From the NCBI GenBank assembly GCA_963768885.1, contig CAVYJN010000006.1, forward strand, positions 868,001 to 932,000: a stretch of DNA of 64,000 nt. Direction: 5' to 3'. The notes beneath the pieces are model-generated. The model had not been told where the DNA came from. It saw only the letters and a list, made by a program, of their open reading frames with translations, and did no database searches. Shown here in pieces: positions 7,697-17,007 of this stretch. The number at the start of each line of letters is the position of its first letter. Position 1 is the stretch's first letter. A program made the translations under genes and the position numbers. Origin of the DNA: DASRIA01 sp963768885 (lineage in GTDB: Bacteria; Actinomycetota; Thermoleophilia; Solirubrobacterales; JBBDJG01).

Positions 7697-8692
7697 GTGA
7701 CACTGGTACTCGACATGACGCGCGCGCACGTACCCGTCCTCGCGGGCGAGCTGCTCGAGGCGCTGGACCCGGCGCCCGGGTCGCTCGCCGTCGACTGCAC
7801 CTTCGGCGCGGGCGGCCACGCGCGCCTCGTCGCCGACCGGCTGGGCGCGGCGGGGGAGCTCGTCTGCATCGACCGCGACCCCCACGCCGAGGAGCACTTC
7901 GCCGAGCTCGAGAGCGAGGTGAGCTGCGCCACGCGGTTCATCGCCGGCAACTACGCCGACGTGCTCCCGCGGCTGGTCGCGGAGGGGCTGCGCGCGGACA
8001 CCGTCTACATGGACCTCGGCATCTCCTCGATGCAGGTCGACGCGCGCGAGCGCGGCTTCTCCTACTCCTACGACGCGCCCCTCGACATGCGCATGGACAC
8101 GCTCCAGGACCTCGACGCGCGCACCGTCGTGAACGAGTGGCCGGAGGCGCGGATCGCCGCCGCGATCCGCGAGTACGGCGAGGAGCGCTATGCGCGCGGC
8201 ATCGCGCGCGAGATCGTGCGCCGCCGCGAGCGCGCGCCGATCGAGACGACGACCGAGCTGGTCGACGCGATCAAGCGCGCGGTCCCGCGCCCCGCGCACT
8301 TCGCCGGCGGGCATCCCGCGCGGCGCACGTTCCAGGCGATCCGGATCGCGGTCAACGACGAGCTCGAGTCGCTCGCGCGCGCCCTGCCCGCCGCGTGGGA
8401 GCTGCTGCGCCCGGGGGGCCGCATGGCGGTGATCGCGTTCCACTCGCTCGAGGACCGCCCGGTCAAGCGCTTCTTCGCCGGGCTCGCGCGCGGCTGCGTC
8501 TGCCCGCCCGACCTGCCGGTCTGCGTGTGCGGGCACGAGCCCGAGGCGGAGCTCGTCACGCGCCGTGCGGTGCGCCCGGGCGAGGCCGAGGTGGCGGACA
8601 ACCCGCGCGCCCAGTCGGGGCGCCTGCGGGCCGCGATAAAGCTGCGAGATGCAGGAGGAAAGTCGCAGACCAGCGAAGGGAGCAACTGGTGA
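7697..8692 (+). CDS. rsmH: 16S rRNA m4C1402 methyltransferase RsmH
   Basis: RsmH methylates N4 of C1402 in the 16S rRNA decoding site. The SAM-binding motif VDCTFGAGGHA follows the conserved HVPVLAGELLEAL. Other family blocks are YMDLGISSMQVD, ERGFSYSYDAPLDMRMD and AVIAFHSLEDRPVK. The 331-residue length is typical. GTG 7697 and ATG 7715 are both possible starts; neither has a clear ribosome site. It overlaps the next gene by 4 nt. Confidence 0.95.
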   Translation: MTLVLDMTRAHVPVLAGELLEALDPAPGSLAVDCTFGAGGHARLVADRLGAAGELVCIDRDPHAEEHFAELESEVSCATRFIAGNYADVLPRLVAEGLRADTVYMDLGISSMQVDARERGFSYSYDAPLDMRMDTLQDLDARTVVNEWPEARIAAAIREYGEERYARGIAREIVRRRERAPIETTTELVDAIKRAVPRPAHFAGGHPARRTFQAIRIAVNDELESLARALPAAWELLRPGGRMAVIAFHSLEDRPVKRFFAGLARGCVCPPDLPVCVCGHEPEAELVTRRAVRPGEAEVADNPRAQSGRLRAAIKLRDAGGKSQTSEGSNW

Positions 8693-9498
8693 CGCCGCCG
8701 CCCACGACTGCACCTGCACGCCCGCCCGCGCGGCGCGCGCCCGCGCGTCCCGCGGTGCGCCGTCACCGCCGCGTCTCCGGGCCCGCGCGGCCCGCGACCG
8801 CGCGCGCCGGGGCCGCCGCGACGGTCTCCCGGGCGGTCGCCGTGCCGCGCCCGCTGCCGCACCCGTCCTTCGGCGGGCTCGCGCAGCGCGCCGCCGATGC
8901 CGTCCGCACGCTGCGCGACTCTGCGCTGGTCGGTCGCCTCGTGCGCGGCCAGGGCTGGATCGCGCTGCTCGGCGTGCTGCTGATCGGGCTGGTCGGTTTG
9001 AACGTGTCGCTGCTCAAGCTCAACGCCCACAACGGCCGCACGGCCGAGGTCGCGCGCGACCTGCGCATCGAGAACGCGAGGCTGCGCGGATCGGTCGCGC
9101 GCCTCGCGTCGAGCGACCGCCTGCAGGCCGCGGCGGAGCGGATGGGGCTCGTGATGCCCGCTCCGCAGATGGTCAACTACCTCACCGCGCACCCGCGCGG
9201 CGACGGACGGCGCGCGGCGAAGAACGTGCGCCTCGACCTGCCGCCGCCGGGATCGGACCTGCTCGTCAGCTCCTCCCCCGAGGCGCAGCAGGAGCTGGTC
9301 GCGCCCACGCCCTCGCAGCCGATCGTCGAGAGCGCCCCGCCGGTGAGCGCCCAGACGCCCGCGCCCGCCGCGGCGGGCGCCGGCACGACCGGCGCCGCGG
9401 GGACCGCTCCGGCCGGCGCCACGCCCGGCTCCACCGGCGTCGTCGCCCCGACCGGGACGACCGGCGCGCCGGGACCCACGGGCACGCCCGGGGGCTAG
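8689..9498 (+). CDS. ftsL: FtsL-like cell division protein with long C-terminal tail
   Basis: The position between rsmH and ftsI, a single membrane segment (about residues 88-105) and a following coiled coil identify an FtsL-type divisome protein. It would join FtsB and FtsQ and activate FtsW/FtsI. The N-terminal 80 residues are cytoplasmic and rich in Pro, Arg and Ala. The last 60 residues outside the membrane are a low-complexity, collagen-like Gly/Thr/Pro/Ala tail. GTG 8689 overlaps the rsmH stop. The sequence itself is poorly conserved, so the call rests mainly on architecture and context. Confidence 0.72.
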   Translation: MTPPPTTAPARPPARRAPARPAVRRHRRVSGPARPATARAGAAATVSRAVAVPRPLPHPSFGGLAQRAADAVRTLRDSALVGRLVRGQGWIALLGVLLIGLVGLNVSLLKLNAHNGRTAEVARDLRIENARLRGSVARLASSDRLQAAAERMGLVMPAPQMVNYLTAHPRGDGRRAAKNVRLDLPPPGSDLLVSSSPEAQQELVAPTPSQPIVESAPPVSAQTPAPAAAGAGTTGAAGTAPAGATPGSTGVVAPTGTTGAPGPTGTPGG

Positions 9499-9503
9499 CC
9501 GGC

Positions 9504-11270
9504 GTGGCGGCAAGGAGAGCCGCGGCGCAGAGAGCGCCCGCCCAGCGGCGGCCGCCGGCCAAGGGGCGCAAGGCCCCCGCGAAGCCGCGCAGGCGCCCGC
9601 GCACGGGCACCGCCGCCGCGCGCGTCGCGGCCGCGCGGCTGACCGAGCGCCGCATCGGCTTGATGTTCGCGATCTTCCTGCTGGCGATCGCGTGCGCGAC
9701 GCTGCGCGCGGGCTACCTGCTGGCCTTCAAGGGCGACTCGCTCAAGACGATGGCGTCGACCCAGCACGTCCAGGAGGTGACGCTGATCGCGAAGCGCGGG
9801 ACGATCACCGACCGCCACGGGGCGGAGCTCGCGGTCTCCGAGGACGCCGCGACGATCTTCGCGACGCCGTTCCTGATCAAGGACCCCGTGCGCGTCGCGC
9901 GCCGCCTCGCGCCGATCCTCGGGCGCGACCAGAACAAGCTCCTCGAGATCCTCTCCGACCGCCAGAGCGGGTTCGCCTACCTCGCGCGCAAGGCCGAGGC
10001 GCGCAAGGGAGAGCAGATCCAGAAGCTCGAGATCGAGGGCATCGGCGTGCTCGACGACTCGCGGCGCTACTACCCCGAGGGCGAGGTCGCGGCGCAGGTG
10101 ATCGGCTCGGTCGGCGTCGAGAACAAGGGGCTCACCGGGCTCGAGCAGCAGCTCGACTCCGAGCTCGCCGGCTCCGACGGCAAGCAGCGCATCGTGCGCG
10201 ACGCGCGCGGCGTGCCGGTCTCGCTCGACCAGCTCGCCGACGACCAGGCGGGCACGGACCTGCGCCTGACGCTCGACGTGCCGCTCCAGGACCGCGCCGA
10301 GCAGGTGCTGGCGGGAGTCGGGCGGACCTATCAGCCCAAGGGCGCCACCGCGATCGTGATGGACCCCAACACCGGCGACGTGCTGGCGATGGCCAACTGG
10401 CCGCGAATCGACGCCAACAAGGTCGAGGACGCGCCGGCGTGGGCGCGGCTCAACCGCGCGGTCGGCTTCACCTACGAGCCGGGATCCACGTTCAAGTCGT
10501 TCACGGTCGCCGGCGCGCTGTCGGAGAACGTCGTGCGCCCCGACACGCGCTTCACGATCGGCCCGGAGATCCAGGTTGCCGACCGCGTGATCAAGGAGGC
10601 GCACGGCACGGGCGGGATCTTCACGGTGTCGGACATCCTCGCGCGCTCGTCCAACGTCGGGGCCGTGCGCGTCGGTCAGCGACTGGGCGACCGGCGCTTC
10701 GACCACTGGGTGCGCAAGTTCGGCTTCGGCCGGATGACCGACCTGCCGCTGCCGGGCGAGTCGCCGGGGATCGTGCCCAGGGTGCGCGACTACTCCGGCG
10801 CGTCGATCGGCAACCTCCCGCTGGGCCAGGGGCTCGCGGTGACGCCGATGCAGATGGTCGACGGATACGCGGCGATCGCCAACGGCGGCGTGCTCGTGAA
10901 GCCGCGCCTGCGGATGGACGAGGAGGCGAGCGAGGGCAGGCGGATCATGTCGGAGCGCACCACCGCGCGGCTGCGCCGCATGCTCGAGGGCGTGCTCGGC
11001 CCGACGGGCACCGCGCCCGAGGCCGCGATCCCCGGATACGACATCGCGGGCAAGACCGGGACCGCGGAGAAGCCCGAGAACGGCGTCTACTCGAAGGACA
11101 AGGTCGTCGCCTCTTTCGTGGGGTTCGCCCCGGCCGACAAGCCGAAGCTGCTCGCCGCGGTGATCGTCGACGAGCCGAAGGTCGTCCACTCGGGCGGCGA
11201 GGTGGCGGCTCCCGCCTTCGAGAAGATCGCGAGCTTCGCGCTCCCGTACCTCGGGATCCCGCCGAAGTAG
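9504..11270 (+). CDS. ftsI: Peptidoglycan transpeptidase FtsI (PBP2/3 class B)
   Basis: This class B penicillin-binding protein of about 588 residues cross-links septal wall. A basic N-terminus leads into one membrane helix (about 52-72). The dimerisation (pedestal) domain contains AKRGTITDRHG. The transpeptidase domain has the active-site STFK, the SSN motif and KTGTAEKP. I chose GTG 9504, five bases after the ftsL stop; upstream of this the frame is a shadow of ftsL. It works with FtsW, encoded later in the cluster. Confidence 0.95.
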   Translation: MAARRAAAQRAPAQRRPPAKGRKAPAKPRRRPRTGTAAARVAAARLTERRIGLMFAIFLLAIACATLRAGYLLAFKGDSLKTMASTQHVQEVTLIAKRGTITDRHGAELAVSEDAATIFATPFLIKDPVRVARRLAPILGRDQNKLLEILSDRQSGFAYLARKAEARKGEQIQKLEIEGIGVLDDSRRYYPEGEVAAQVIGSVGVENKGLTGLEQQLDSELAGSDGKQRIVRDARGVPVSLDQLADDQAGTDLRLTLDVPLQDRAEQVLAGVGRTYQPKGATAIVMDPNTGDVLAMANWPRIDANKVEDAPAWARLNRAVGFTYEPGSTFKSFTVAGALSENVVRPDTRFTIGPEIQVADRVIKEAHGTGGIFTVSDILARSSNVGAVRVGQRLGDRRFDHWVRKFGFGRMTDLPLPGESPGIVPRVRDYSGASIGNLPLGQGLAVTPMQMVDGYAAIANGGVLVKPRLRMDEEASEGRRIMSERTTARLRRMLEGVLGPTGTAPEAAIPGYDIAGKTGTAEKPENGVYSKDKVVASFVGFAPADKPKLLAAVIVDEPKVVHSGGEVAAPAFEKIASFALPYLGIPPK

Positions 11271-11672
11271 TTGGACCGCGCGCGCCTGTACCTGCTGGTG
11301 GTGGGCGTCGTGTTCCTCGTCGTGATCGGCATTCCGCTGTTCGTGGACCCCTACTGGTGGGGCGAGCGGTTCGGGTGGGACACCGCCGTGCACACGGACC
11401 TGACGACGTACCTCGGCCGCTGCCTCGGGGCGGTCGCGATCGCGATCAGCGCGACCGCGCTGTGGGCATCGCGCGAGCCCGCCGAGCACCGCACGCTCTT
11501 CGACATCACCGCGGTCGCGGGGGTGCTGCTCGCGATCGTGCACCTGCGCGGGCTCCTCGACGACGCGCAGCCCGGCATCGAGGACCTCGAGGCGCTGCTG
11601 TACGCGGGCTTCGCGGCGCTGGCGTGGTGGTGCAAGCCCGCCGCGCCCGTCCGTAGAATCTCGCCCCGATGA
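11271..11672 (+). CDS. Small membrane protein between ftsI and murE
   Basis: This 133-residue protein is not recognised. It has four hydrophobic stretches: about 6-24, 47-63, 76-92 and 108-121. The start is TTG immediately after the ftsI stop, and its end overlaps the murE start by 4 nt, so it is translated as part of the division operon. A gene in this place is not part of the standard dcw order. It may be a lineage-specific divisome or wall accessory protein. Confidence 0.6.
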   Translation: MDRARLYLLVVGVVFLVVIGIPLFVDPYWWGERFGWDTAVHTDLTTYLGRCLGAVAIAISATALWASREPAEHRTLFDITAVAGVLLAIVHLRGLLDDAQPGIEDLEALLYAGFAALAWWCKPAAPVRRISPR

Positions 11673-13193
11673 CGCTGCGCGAGCTGCTTCAGGCGGCAGG
11701 AGTCGCCGCCCCCGAGGGCGGCGGCGACGTCGCGATCACGGGCCTTGCCTACCGGAGCGAGAGCGTCACTCAGGGGACGCTCTTTTTTTGCGTTCCGGGG
11801 TTCGTCGTGGACGGGCACGCGTTCGCGCCGGACGCGGTCGCGCGCGGCGCCGCGGCGCTGGTCTGCGAGCGACCGCTCGGGCTCGGCGTCCCGGAGGTCG
11901 TCGTGCCGCAGGTGCGGGCCGCGATGGGGCCGGTCGCGGCCGCCTTCCACGGCAACCCGACGGCGGAGCTGCGCATGGTCGGCGTGACGGGGACGAACGG
12001 CAAGACCACGACCGCGTTCCTCGTGCGGCACGTGCTCGAGGCGCGGGGCATCGCAACCGGCCTGCTGGGAACCGTGCAGTCCGTGGTCGGCGGTCGCGTG
12101 GAGGAGGTCGAGCGCACGACGCCCGAGGCGATCGACCTGCAGGCGACGTTCCGCCGGATGCGCGACGCCGGTGACGAGGCGTGTGTGATGGAGGTCTCCT
12201 CGCATGCGCTCGAGCTGCACCGCGCGGCGGGGATCGAGTTCGACGTGGCCGTCTTCACGAACCTGACGCAGGACCACCTCGACTTCCACGGCACGCTCGA
12301 CGCCTACTACGCGTCGAAGCGGCGCCTGTTCACACCGGAGGCGGGCGCGCCGCCCGCCGCGGCGGTCGTCAACGCCGACGACGAGTGGGGCGCGCGCCTC
12401 GCGCAGGAGGTGACCGCGGAGGGACGCACGCCCGTCGCGACCTTCGGGCTCGAGCGTGGCGACGACTTTCGCGCCGCCGACGTCCGCTATGACGCGGCCG
12501 GCGCGGCGTTCGAGTGCCACGCGCGCGGCGCGGCGGTCGACGTGCGCGTGCCGCTTCCGGGACTGTTCAACGTCTACAACGCGCTGGCCGCGATCGCCGC
12601 GACGCACGCGCTCGGGGTCTCCCCGCACGCGGCCGCCGAGGCGCTCGCGACCGCGCGGCGCGTCCCGGGCCGCTTCGAGCCGGTCGAGGAGGGACAGGAC
12701 TTCGGCGTGCTCGTCGACTACGCGCACACGCCCGACTCGCTCGAGAACGTGCTCGAGTCCGCGCGCGGCCTGCTCGACCAGGCAGGCGACGATGCCCGCC
12801 TGATCGTCGTGTTCGGCGCGGGCGGGGACCGCGACCGCGAGAAGCGGCCGCTGATGGGCGCGGCCGCGCGCCGGCTGGCCGACCACGTGCTCGTGACCTC
12901 CGACAACCCGCGCTCGGAGGACCCCGACTCGATCATCGCGGCGATCGTCGCGGGCGCGGAGCGCGAGGCGCCCCCGACCGCGGCGTCGTCGATGGAGGTG
13001 GAGCCCGACCGCCGCGCCGCGATCGAGCGCGCGATGGAGCTGGCGCGGCCGGGCGACATCGTCCTGATCGCCGGGAAGGGGCACGAGCAGGGACAGGAGT
13101 TCGAGGGCGGGCGCAAGGTCCCGTTCGACGACCGCGACGGTCGCGCGCGACGCGCTGCGCGCCCTTTCCAAGTCCCCCGGCGCGCGGCGGTGA
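11669..13193 (+). CDS. murE: MurE, meso-DAP adding ligase (one frameshift near its end)
   Basis: UDP-MurNAc-L-Ala-D-Glu:meso-diaminopimelate ligase adds the third stem residue in the cytoplasm. The ATP loop is VTGTNGKTTTAFL and the meso-DAP-selective motif DNPR is present in VTSDNPRSEDPDS. After GKGHEQGQEFEGG and the FDDRD segment, the frame changes near 13139. Deleting one base there restores a normal end, VARDALRALSKS, and a TGA at 13191-13193, giving 507 residues. Read without correction, the frame runs on into murF and mimics a 989-residue fusion. Confidence 0.9.
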
Positions 13194-14638
13194 TCGACCT
13201 CACCCCCGAGGAGATCGCCCGCGCGGCGGTCGCACGCGTCGCCGCCGCCGGAGACGGCGGCGCACCGGCGCGCGCGGTCGTGGACTCGCGCGCGGTCGCC
13301 CCCGGCGACCTGTTCGTCGGCCTGCCGGGTGAGCGCACCGACGGCGGCCGGTTCGCCGCCGCCGCGATCGCCGACGGCGCGTGGGGAGTGATCGTCACGC
13401 CCGACCACGCGAAGACGGCCGCCGCCGCCGGGCGGCCCGCTTACGTGTTCGAGACCGTCGACCCGCAGGCCGCGCTCGCCGGCATCGCCCGCACGTGGCT
13501 CGCGCGCCTGCGCGAGCAGGGCTGCCGCGTGGTCGCCGTCACCGGCTCGACCGGCAAGACGTCCACCAAGGACATACTGCGCGCGATGCTCGCGCCCGCA
13601 TTCGAGGGGCGCGTGCACGCGAACCGGGAGAACTTCAACACCGAGATCGGGCTGCCGCTCACCGTCCTCGAGGCCGACGCGGGCGTCCAGGTCCTCGTGC
13701 TCGAGATGGCGATGCGCGGCATGGGCCAGATCCGCGAGCTGGCGCAGATCGCGCACCCCGAGGTGGGCGTGATCACGAACATCGGGCCGGTGCACCTCGA
13801 GCTGGTCGGGACGATCGAGCGCGTCGCGGAGGCGAAGGCCGAGCTGATCGCAGAGCTGCGCGGCGCCCACGCGGCCTGCGTGGTGCCGGCGGCCGAGGAG
13901 GCGCTGTACCCGCATTTGCGCTCGGACATCCGCGTGATCACGTTCGCGCCGTGGGCCGGCGCTCGAGGGCCGGCGGCCGGCGGCGTCGACGCGATCGCCG
14001 GGGCCGCCGCCGACGTGCGGGCGCTGTCGGTCGAGGACGTCGGCGGCCACGCGCGCGTCGAGCTCGCGCTCGGCACGAAGCGCACGACCCTCGAGCTGAA
14101 CTTCGCCCAGGACCACAACATCACCAACGCGCTTGCCGCGGTGGCCGCCGCGCACGCGCTCGGAGTGGAGCCCGACGCGCTCGCGGAGGGCGCGCGCGAG
14201 GTGCGCTTCTCCGGGCTGCGGGGGGAGGAGCTGCAGCTCGCCGACGGTGTTCTCATCGTGAACGACTGCTACAACGCGAACCCCGTGTCGATGCGTGCCG
14301 CCATCGATGACCTCGCCGCACGCGCCGACAAGCGCGGCGCGCGGCGCATGGTCGCGGTCCTCGGCGACATGCGCGAGCTCGGGCCGGAAGCGGCGCATTT
14401 CCACCGCCAGGTCGGCGCGCGTGCGGCCGACGCCGGTGTCTCGCTGGTCGTCGCGGTGGGCGAGCACGCGGGCGACTACGCGCTCGGCCACGGGGGCGAG
14501 ACGCGCGAGGCCGCCGACGCCGAGGAGGCCGCCGCGCTGGTCCCGGGGCTGATCGAGCCCGGCGACATCGTGCTGGTCAAGGGATCGCGCGGCGTGGGCC
14601 TCGAACGGGTCACGCGCGCGCTCGAGGACGAGATCTGA
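13190..14638 (+). CDS. murF: MurF, D-Ala-D-Ala adding ligase
   Basis: MurF joins D-Ala-D-Ala to the UDP-MurNAc tripeptide, the last cytoplasmic step of precursor synthesis. The ATP loop is VTGSTGKTSTKD. The conserved HANRENFNTEIGLPL, EMAMRGMGQI and NDCYNANPVSM blocks are all present. The GTG at 13190 overlaps the corrected murE stop as GTGA, and this start gives about 482 residues, a normal size. It overlaps mraY by 1 nt. Confidence 0.93.
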   Translation: MIDLTPEEIARAAVARVAAAGDGGAPARAVVDSRAVAPGDLFVGLPGERTDGGRFAAAAIADGAWGVIVTPDHAKTAAAAGRPAYVFETVDPQAALAGIARTWLARLREQGCRVVAVTGSTGKTSTKDILRAMLAPAFEGRVHANRENFNTEIGLPLTVLEADAGVQVLVLEMAMRGMGQIRELAQIAHPEVGVITNIGPVHLELVGTIERVAEAKAELIAELRGAHAACVVPAAEEALYPHLRSDIRVITFAPWAGARGPAAGGVDAIAGAAADVRALSVEDVGGHARVELALGTKRTTLELNFAQDHNITNALAAVAAAHALGVEPDALAEGAREVRFSGLRGEELQLADGVLIVNDCYNANPVSMRAAIDDLAARADKRGARRMVAVLGDMRELGPEAAHFHRQVGARAADAGVSLVVAVGEHAGDYALGHGGETREAADAEEAAALVPGLIEPGDIVLVKGSRGVGLERVTRALEDEI

Positions 14639-15633
14639 TGGGCGAGATCCTGATCGCGGGGCTCGCCTCGCTGCTGATCTCGATCTTCCTCGGCCCGAAG
14701 TACATCCAGTTCCTGCGCGACCGCGAGTTCGGCCAGCAGATCCGCGAGGAGGGCCCCGCCGAGCATCACGTGAAGGCCGGCACCCCGACGATGGGCGGGC
14801 TGATCGTGTTCACCGCGATCGGCGTCCCCTACCTGATCCTCTCCGACCGCGACGCCGCGAGCATGGCCGTCTTCGGCACGGCGCTCGCCGCGGCCGCGAT
14901 CGGCTTCGCCGACGACTGGCTGAAGATCGTGAAGGCCCGCTCGCTCGGGCTCTCGGCGCGCACCAAGCTCGGCCTCCAGCTGCTGATCGCGGTCGGGCTC
15001 TGGTACGTGGCGCGCGAGGTCGTCGGGCTCAGCGACACCCTGCAGTTCCGCATCTTCGACGCGAACGTCGACATCGGCGGGTTCTACGTGGTGCTGATCT
15101 TCCTGGTGATCGCCGGCGCGACCAACGGGGTGAACCTGACGGACGGGCTCGACGGCCTCGCCGCGGGCTGCGCCGCGATCGTGCTGCTCACCTACACGGC
15201 GATCGCCTTCATCACGGGCGGGCAGGACGGCCTCTCGATCACCGAGCAGGACGGCCTCTCCCTGCTCGGGGCGTGCCTCGTCGGCGCGTCGGTCGGGTTC
15301 CTCTGGTTCAACTCGTTCCCCGCGGCGATCTTCATGGGCGATACGGGCTCGCTCGGGCTCGGCGGGGCGATCGCCGGCATGGCGGTGATGACGAAGTCCG
15401 AGGTCCTGCTGATCCTGATCGGCGGCATCTTCGTGATCGAGGCGCTGTCGGTGGCCGCCCAGGTGATCGCCTTCCGGCTCTTCCGCCGCCGCGTCCTGCT
15501 GATGGCCCCCGTGCACCACCACTTCGAGCTGATGGGGTGGTCGGAGACGAAGATCATGGTGCGCTTCTGGATCACGGCCGCGATCGTGAGCGCGATCGGC
15601 TTCACGGTCTACCAGCAGAGCATCAACGCCTGA
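14638..15633 (+). CDS. mraY: MraY, phospho-MurNAc-pentapeptide transferase
   Basis: MraY makes lipid I from undecaprenyl phosphate and UDP-MurNAc-pentapeptide in the membrane. The 331-residue protein has about ten membrane helices. The family motifs are AEHHVKAGTPTMGG, the Mg-binding NLTDGLDGLAAG, FMGDTGSLGLGG and APVHHHFELMGWSE. The ATG shares one base with the murF stop. Confidence 0.96.
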   Translation: MGEILIAGLASLLISIFLGPKYIQFLRDREFGQQIREEGPAEHHVKAGTPTMGGLIVFTAIGVPYLILSDRDAASMAVFGTALAAAAIGFADDWLKIVKARSLGLSARTKLGLQLLIAVGLWYVAREVVGLSDTLQFRIFDANVDIGGFYVVLIFLVIAGATNGVNLTDGLDGLAAGCAAIVLLTYTAIAFITGGQDGLSITEQDGLSLLGACLVGASVGFLWFNSFPAAIFMGDTGSLGLGGAIAGMAVMTKSEVLLILIGGIFVIEALSVAAQVIAFRLFRRRVLLMAPVHHHFELMGWSETKIMVRFWITAAIVSAIGFTVYQQSINA

Positions 15634-15651
15634 GGGCGCAGGTCCAGCTCA

Positions 15652-17007
15652 ATGGCCCACCGCCGACCGCCGCTGCCGCCGGGCCCCTATCTGGTCGTGG
15701 GCCTCGCCCGGTCCGGCGTCGCGGCGGCGCTCGCGCTGGCGGCCGCGCGACCGGGGGAGCGGGTCGTCGCGGTCGACTCCGCGCGACCCGAGGAGGCCCT
15801 GGCCGAGCGGGAAAGGCTTGCGGCGGCGGGCGTCGAAGTCCACCTCGAATCGGATGGGACCCAAGCCTTGGAGGCATCGCCGCCGCCTGCGACGCTCGTC
15901 AAGAGCCCCGGGGTACCCCGGAATGCGCCCGTCGTCGGGCAGGCACGCCGCAGGGGACTCGAGGTCGTCGGAGAGCTGGAGATCGGCTGGCGGATGCTCC
16001 CGAACGAGTTCATCGCGGTGACCGGGACGAACGGAAAGACGACGACGGTCGAGCTGATCGGTGCGATGCACCGGGCGGCCGGAGAGCCCGTGGCGGTGGC
16101 GGGCAACGTCGGCACCCCGCTCACCGCGCTGCCGGGCACGGCCGGCAACGCGACGATCGTGTGCGAGGCGTCGAGCTTCCAGCTCGAGGACTCCGTCGCG
16201 TTCGCGCCCGAGGCCGCCGTCTTCCTGAACATCTCCGACGACCACCTCGACCGTCATGCCTCGGCAGGCGAGTATCTCGACGCGAAGCTGCGGATCTTCG
16301 CCAACCAGCACCCGGCCGACCTCGCGGTCGTGAACGCGCGCGACGCGGACCTGCTGCCCGGCATCGGCGCGCGCACGATCACGTTCGGCGACGGTGACAT
16401 GCGGCGCGAGGGCGACATGCTCGTGTGGCACGACGACCGGCTGATCGACGTCGGCGAGGTGCGCCTGCGCGGCGAGCACAACCTCAACAACGCGATGGCC
16501 GCGGCCGCCGTCTCGCTCGAGCGCGGCATCGACCGCGGGGCCGTGCGCACCGCGCTGCGCGAGTTCGCCGGCCTGCCGCACCGGATGGAGCCGGTCGCGG
16601 AGGTCCGCGGCGTGGAGTACGTGAACGACTCCAAGGCGACCAACCCCGGCGCCGCGGCCGCGGCGCTCGACGCGTGCGGCGGCGGCGTGCACGCGATCAT
16701 GGGCGGCTCCCTGAAGGGAGGCGACTTCTCCGAGCTCGAGTCCGACGTGAGCGCGTCCTGTCGCGCCTGCTACCTGATCGGCGAGGCGGCCGACCGTCTC
16801 GCGCACGACCTCTCGGGCAGCGGCGTGGAGCTGGTGCGCTGCGGCGACATGGAGCGCGCCGTCGCGGAGGCGTCGCGGCGGGCGCGCACGGGCGAGACCG
16901 TGCTGCTCTCCCCGGCGTGCGCGAGCTTCGACCAGTACAGCGACTACGAGGAGCGCGGCGAGCACTTCCGCGCGCTGGTCGAGGCGCTCGCGCAGGAGCG
17001 GCGATGA
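15652..17007 (+). CDS. murD: MurD, D-glutamate adding ligase
   Basis: MurD adds D-Glu to UDP-MurNAc-L-Ala. A Rossmann-like N-terminal domain (VVGLARSGVAAALALA) is followed by the ATP loop VTGTNGKTTTVELIG at about residues 124-138 and the EASSFQLE block. The C-terminal domain shows EYVNDSKATNPGAAAAAL and GGSLKGGDF. The length is 451 residues. It follows mraY by 18 nt and overlaps ftsW by 4 nt. Confidence 0.96.
   Translation: MAHRRPPLPPGPYLVVGLARSGVAAALALAAARPGERVVAVDSARPEEALAERERLAAAGVEVHLESDGTQALEASPPPATLVKSPGVPRNAPVVGQARRRGLEVVGELEIGWRMLPNEFIAVTGTNGKTTTVELIGAMHRAAGEPVAVAGNVGTPLTALPGTAGNATIVCEASSFQLEDSVAFAPEAAVFLNISDDHLDRHASAGEYLDAKLRIFANQHPADLAVVNARDADLLPGIGARTITFGDGDMRREGDMLVWHDDRLIDVGEVRLRGEHNLNNAMAAAAVSLERGIDRGAVRTALREFAGLPHRMEPVAEVRGVEYVNDSKATNPGAAAAALDACGGGVHAIMGGSLKGGDFSELESDVSASCRACYLIGEAADRLAHDLSGSGVELVRCGDMERAVAEASRRARTGETVLLSPACASFDQYSDYEERGEHFRALVEALAQERR

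Noticed and set aside
11351..14491. Minus-strand open frame of 1046 residues
   Set aside because: It is the antisense shadow of murE and murF. It is Arg-, His-, Asp- and Val-rich with no motifs, as expected opposite GC-rich coding DNA. The same holds for the long minus frames at 9495-11543 and 61868-63874.
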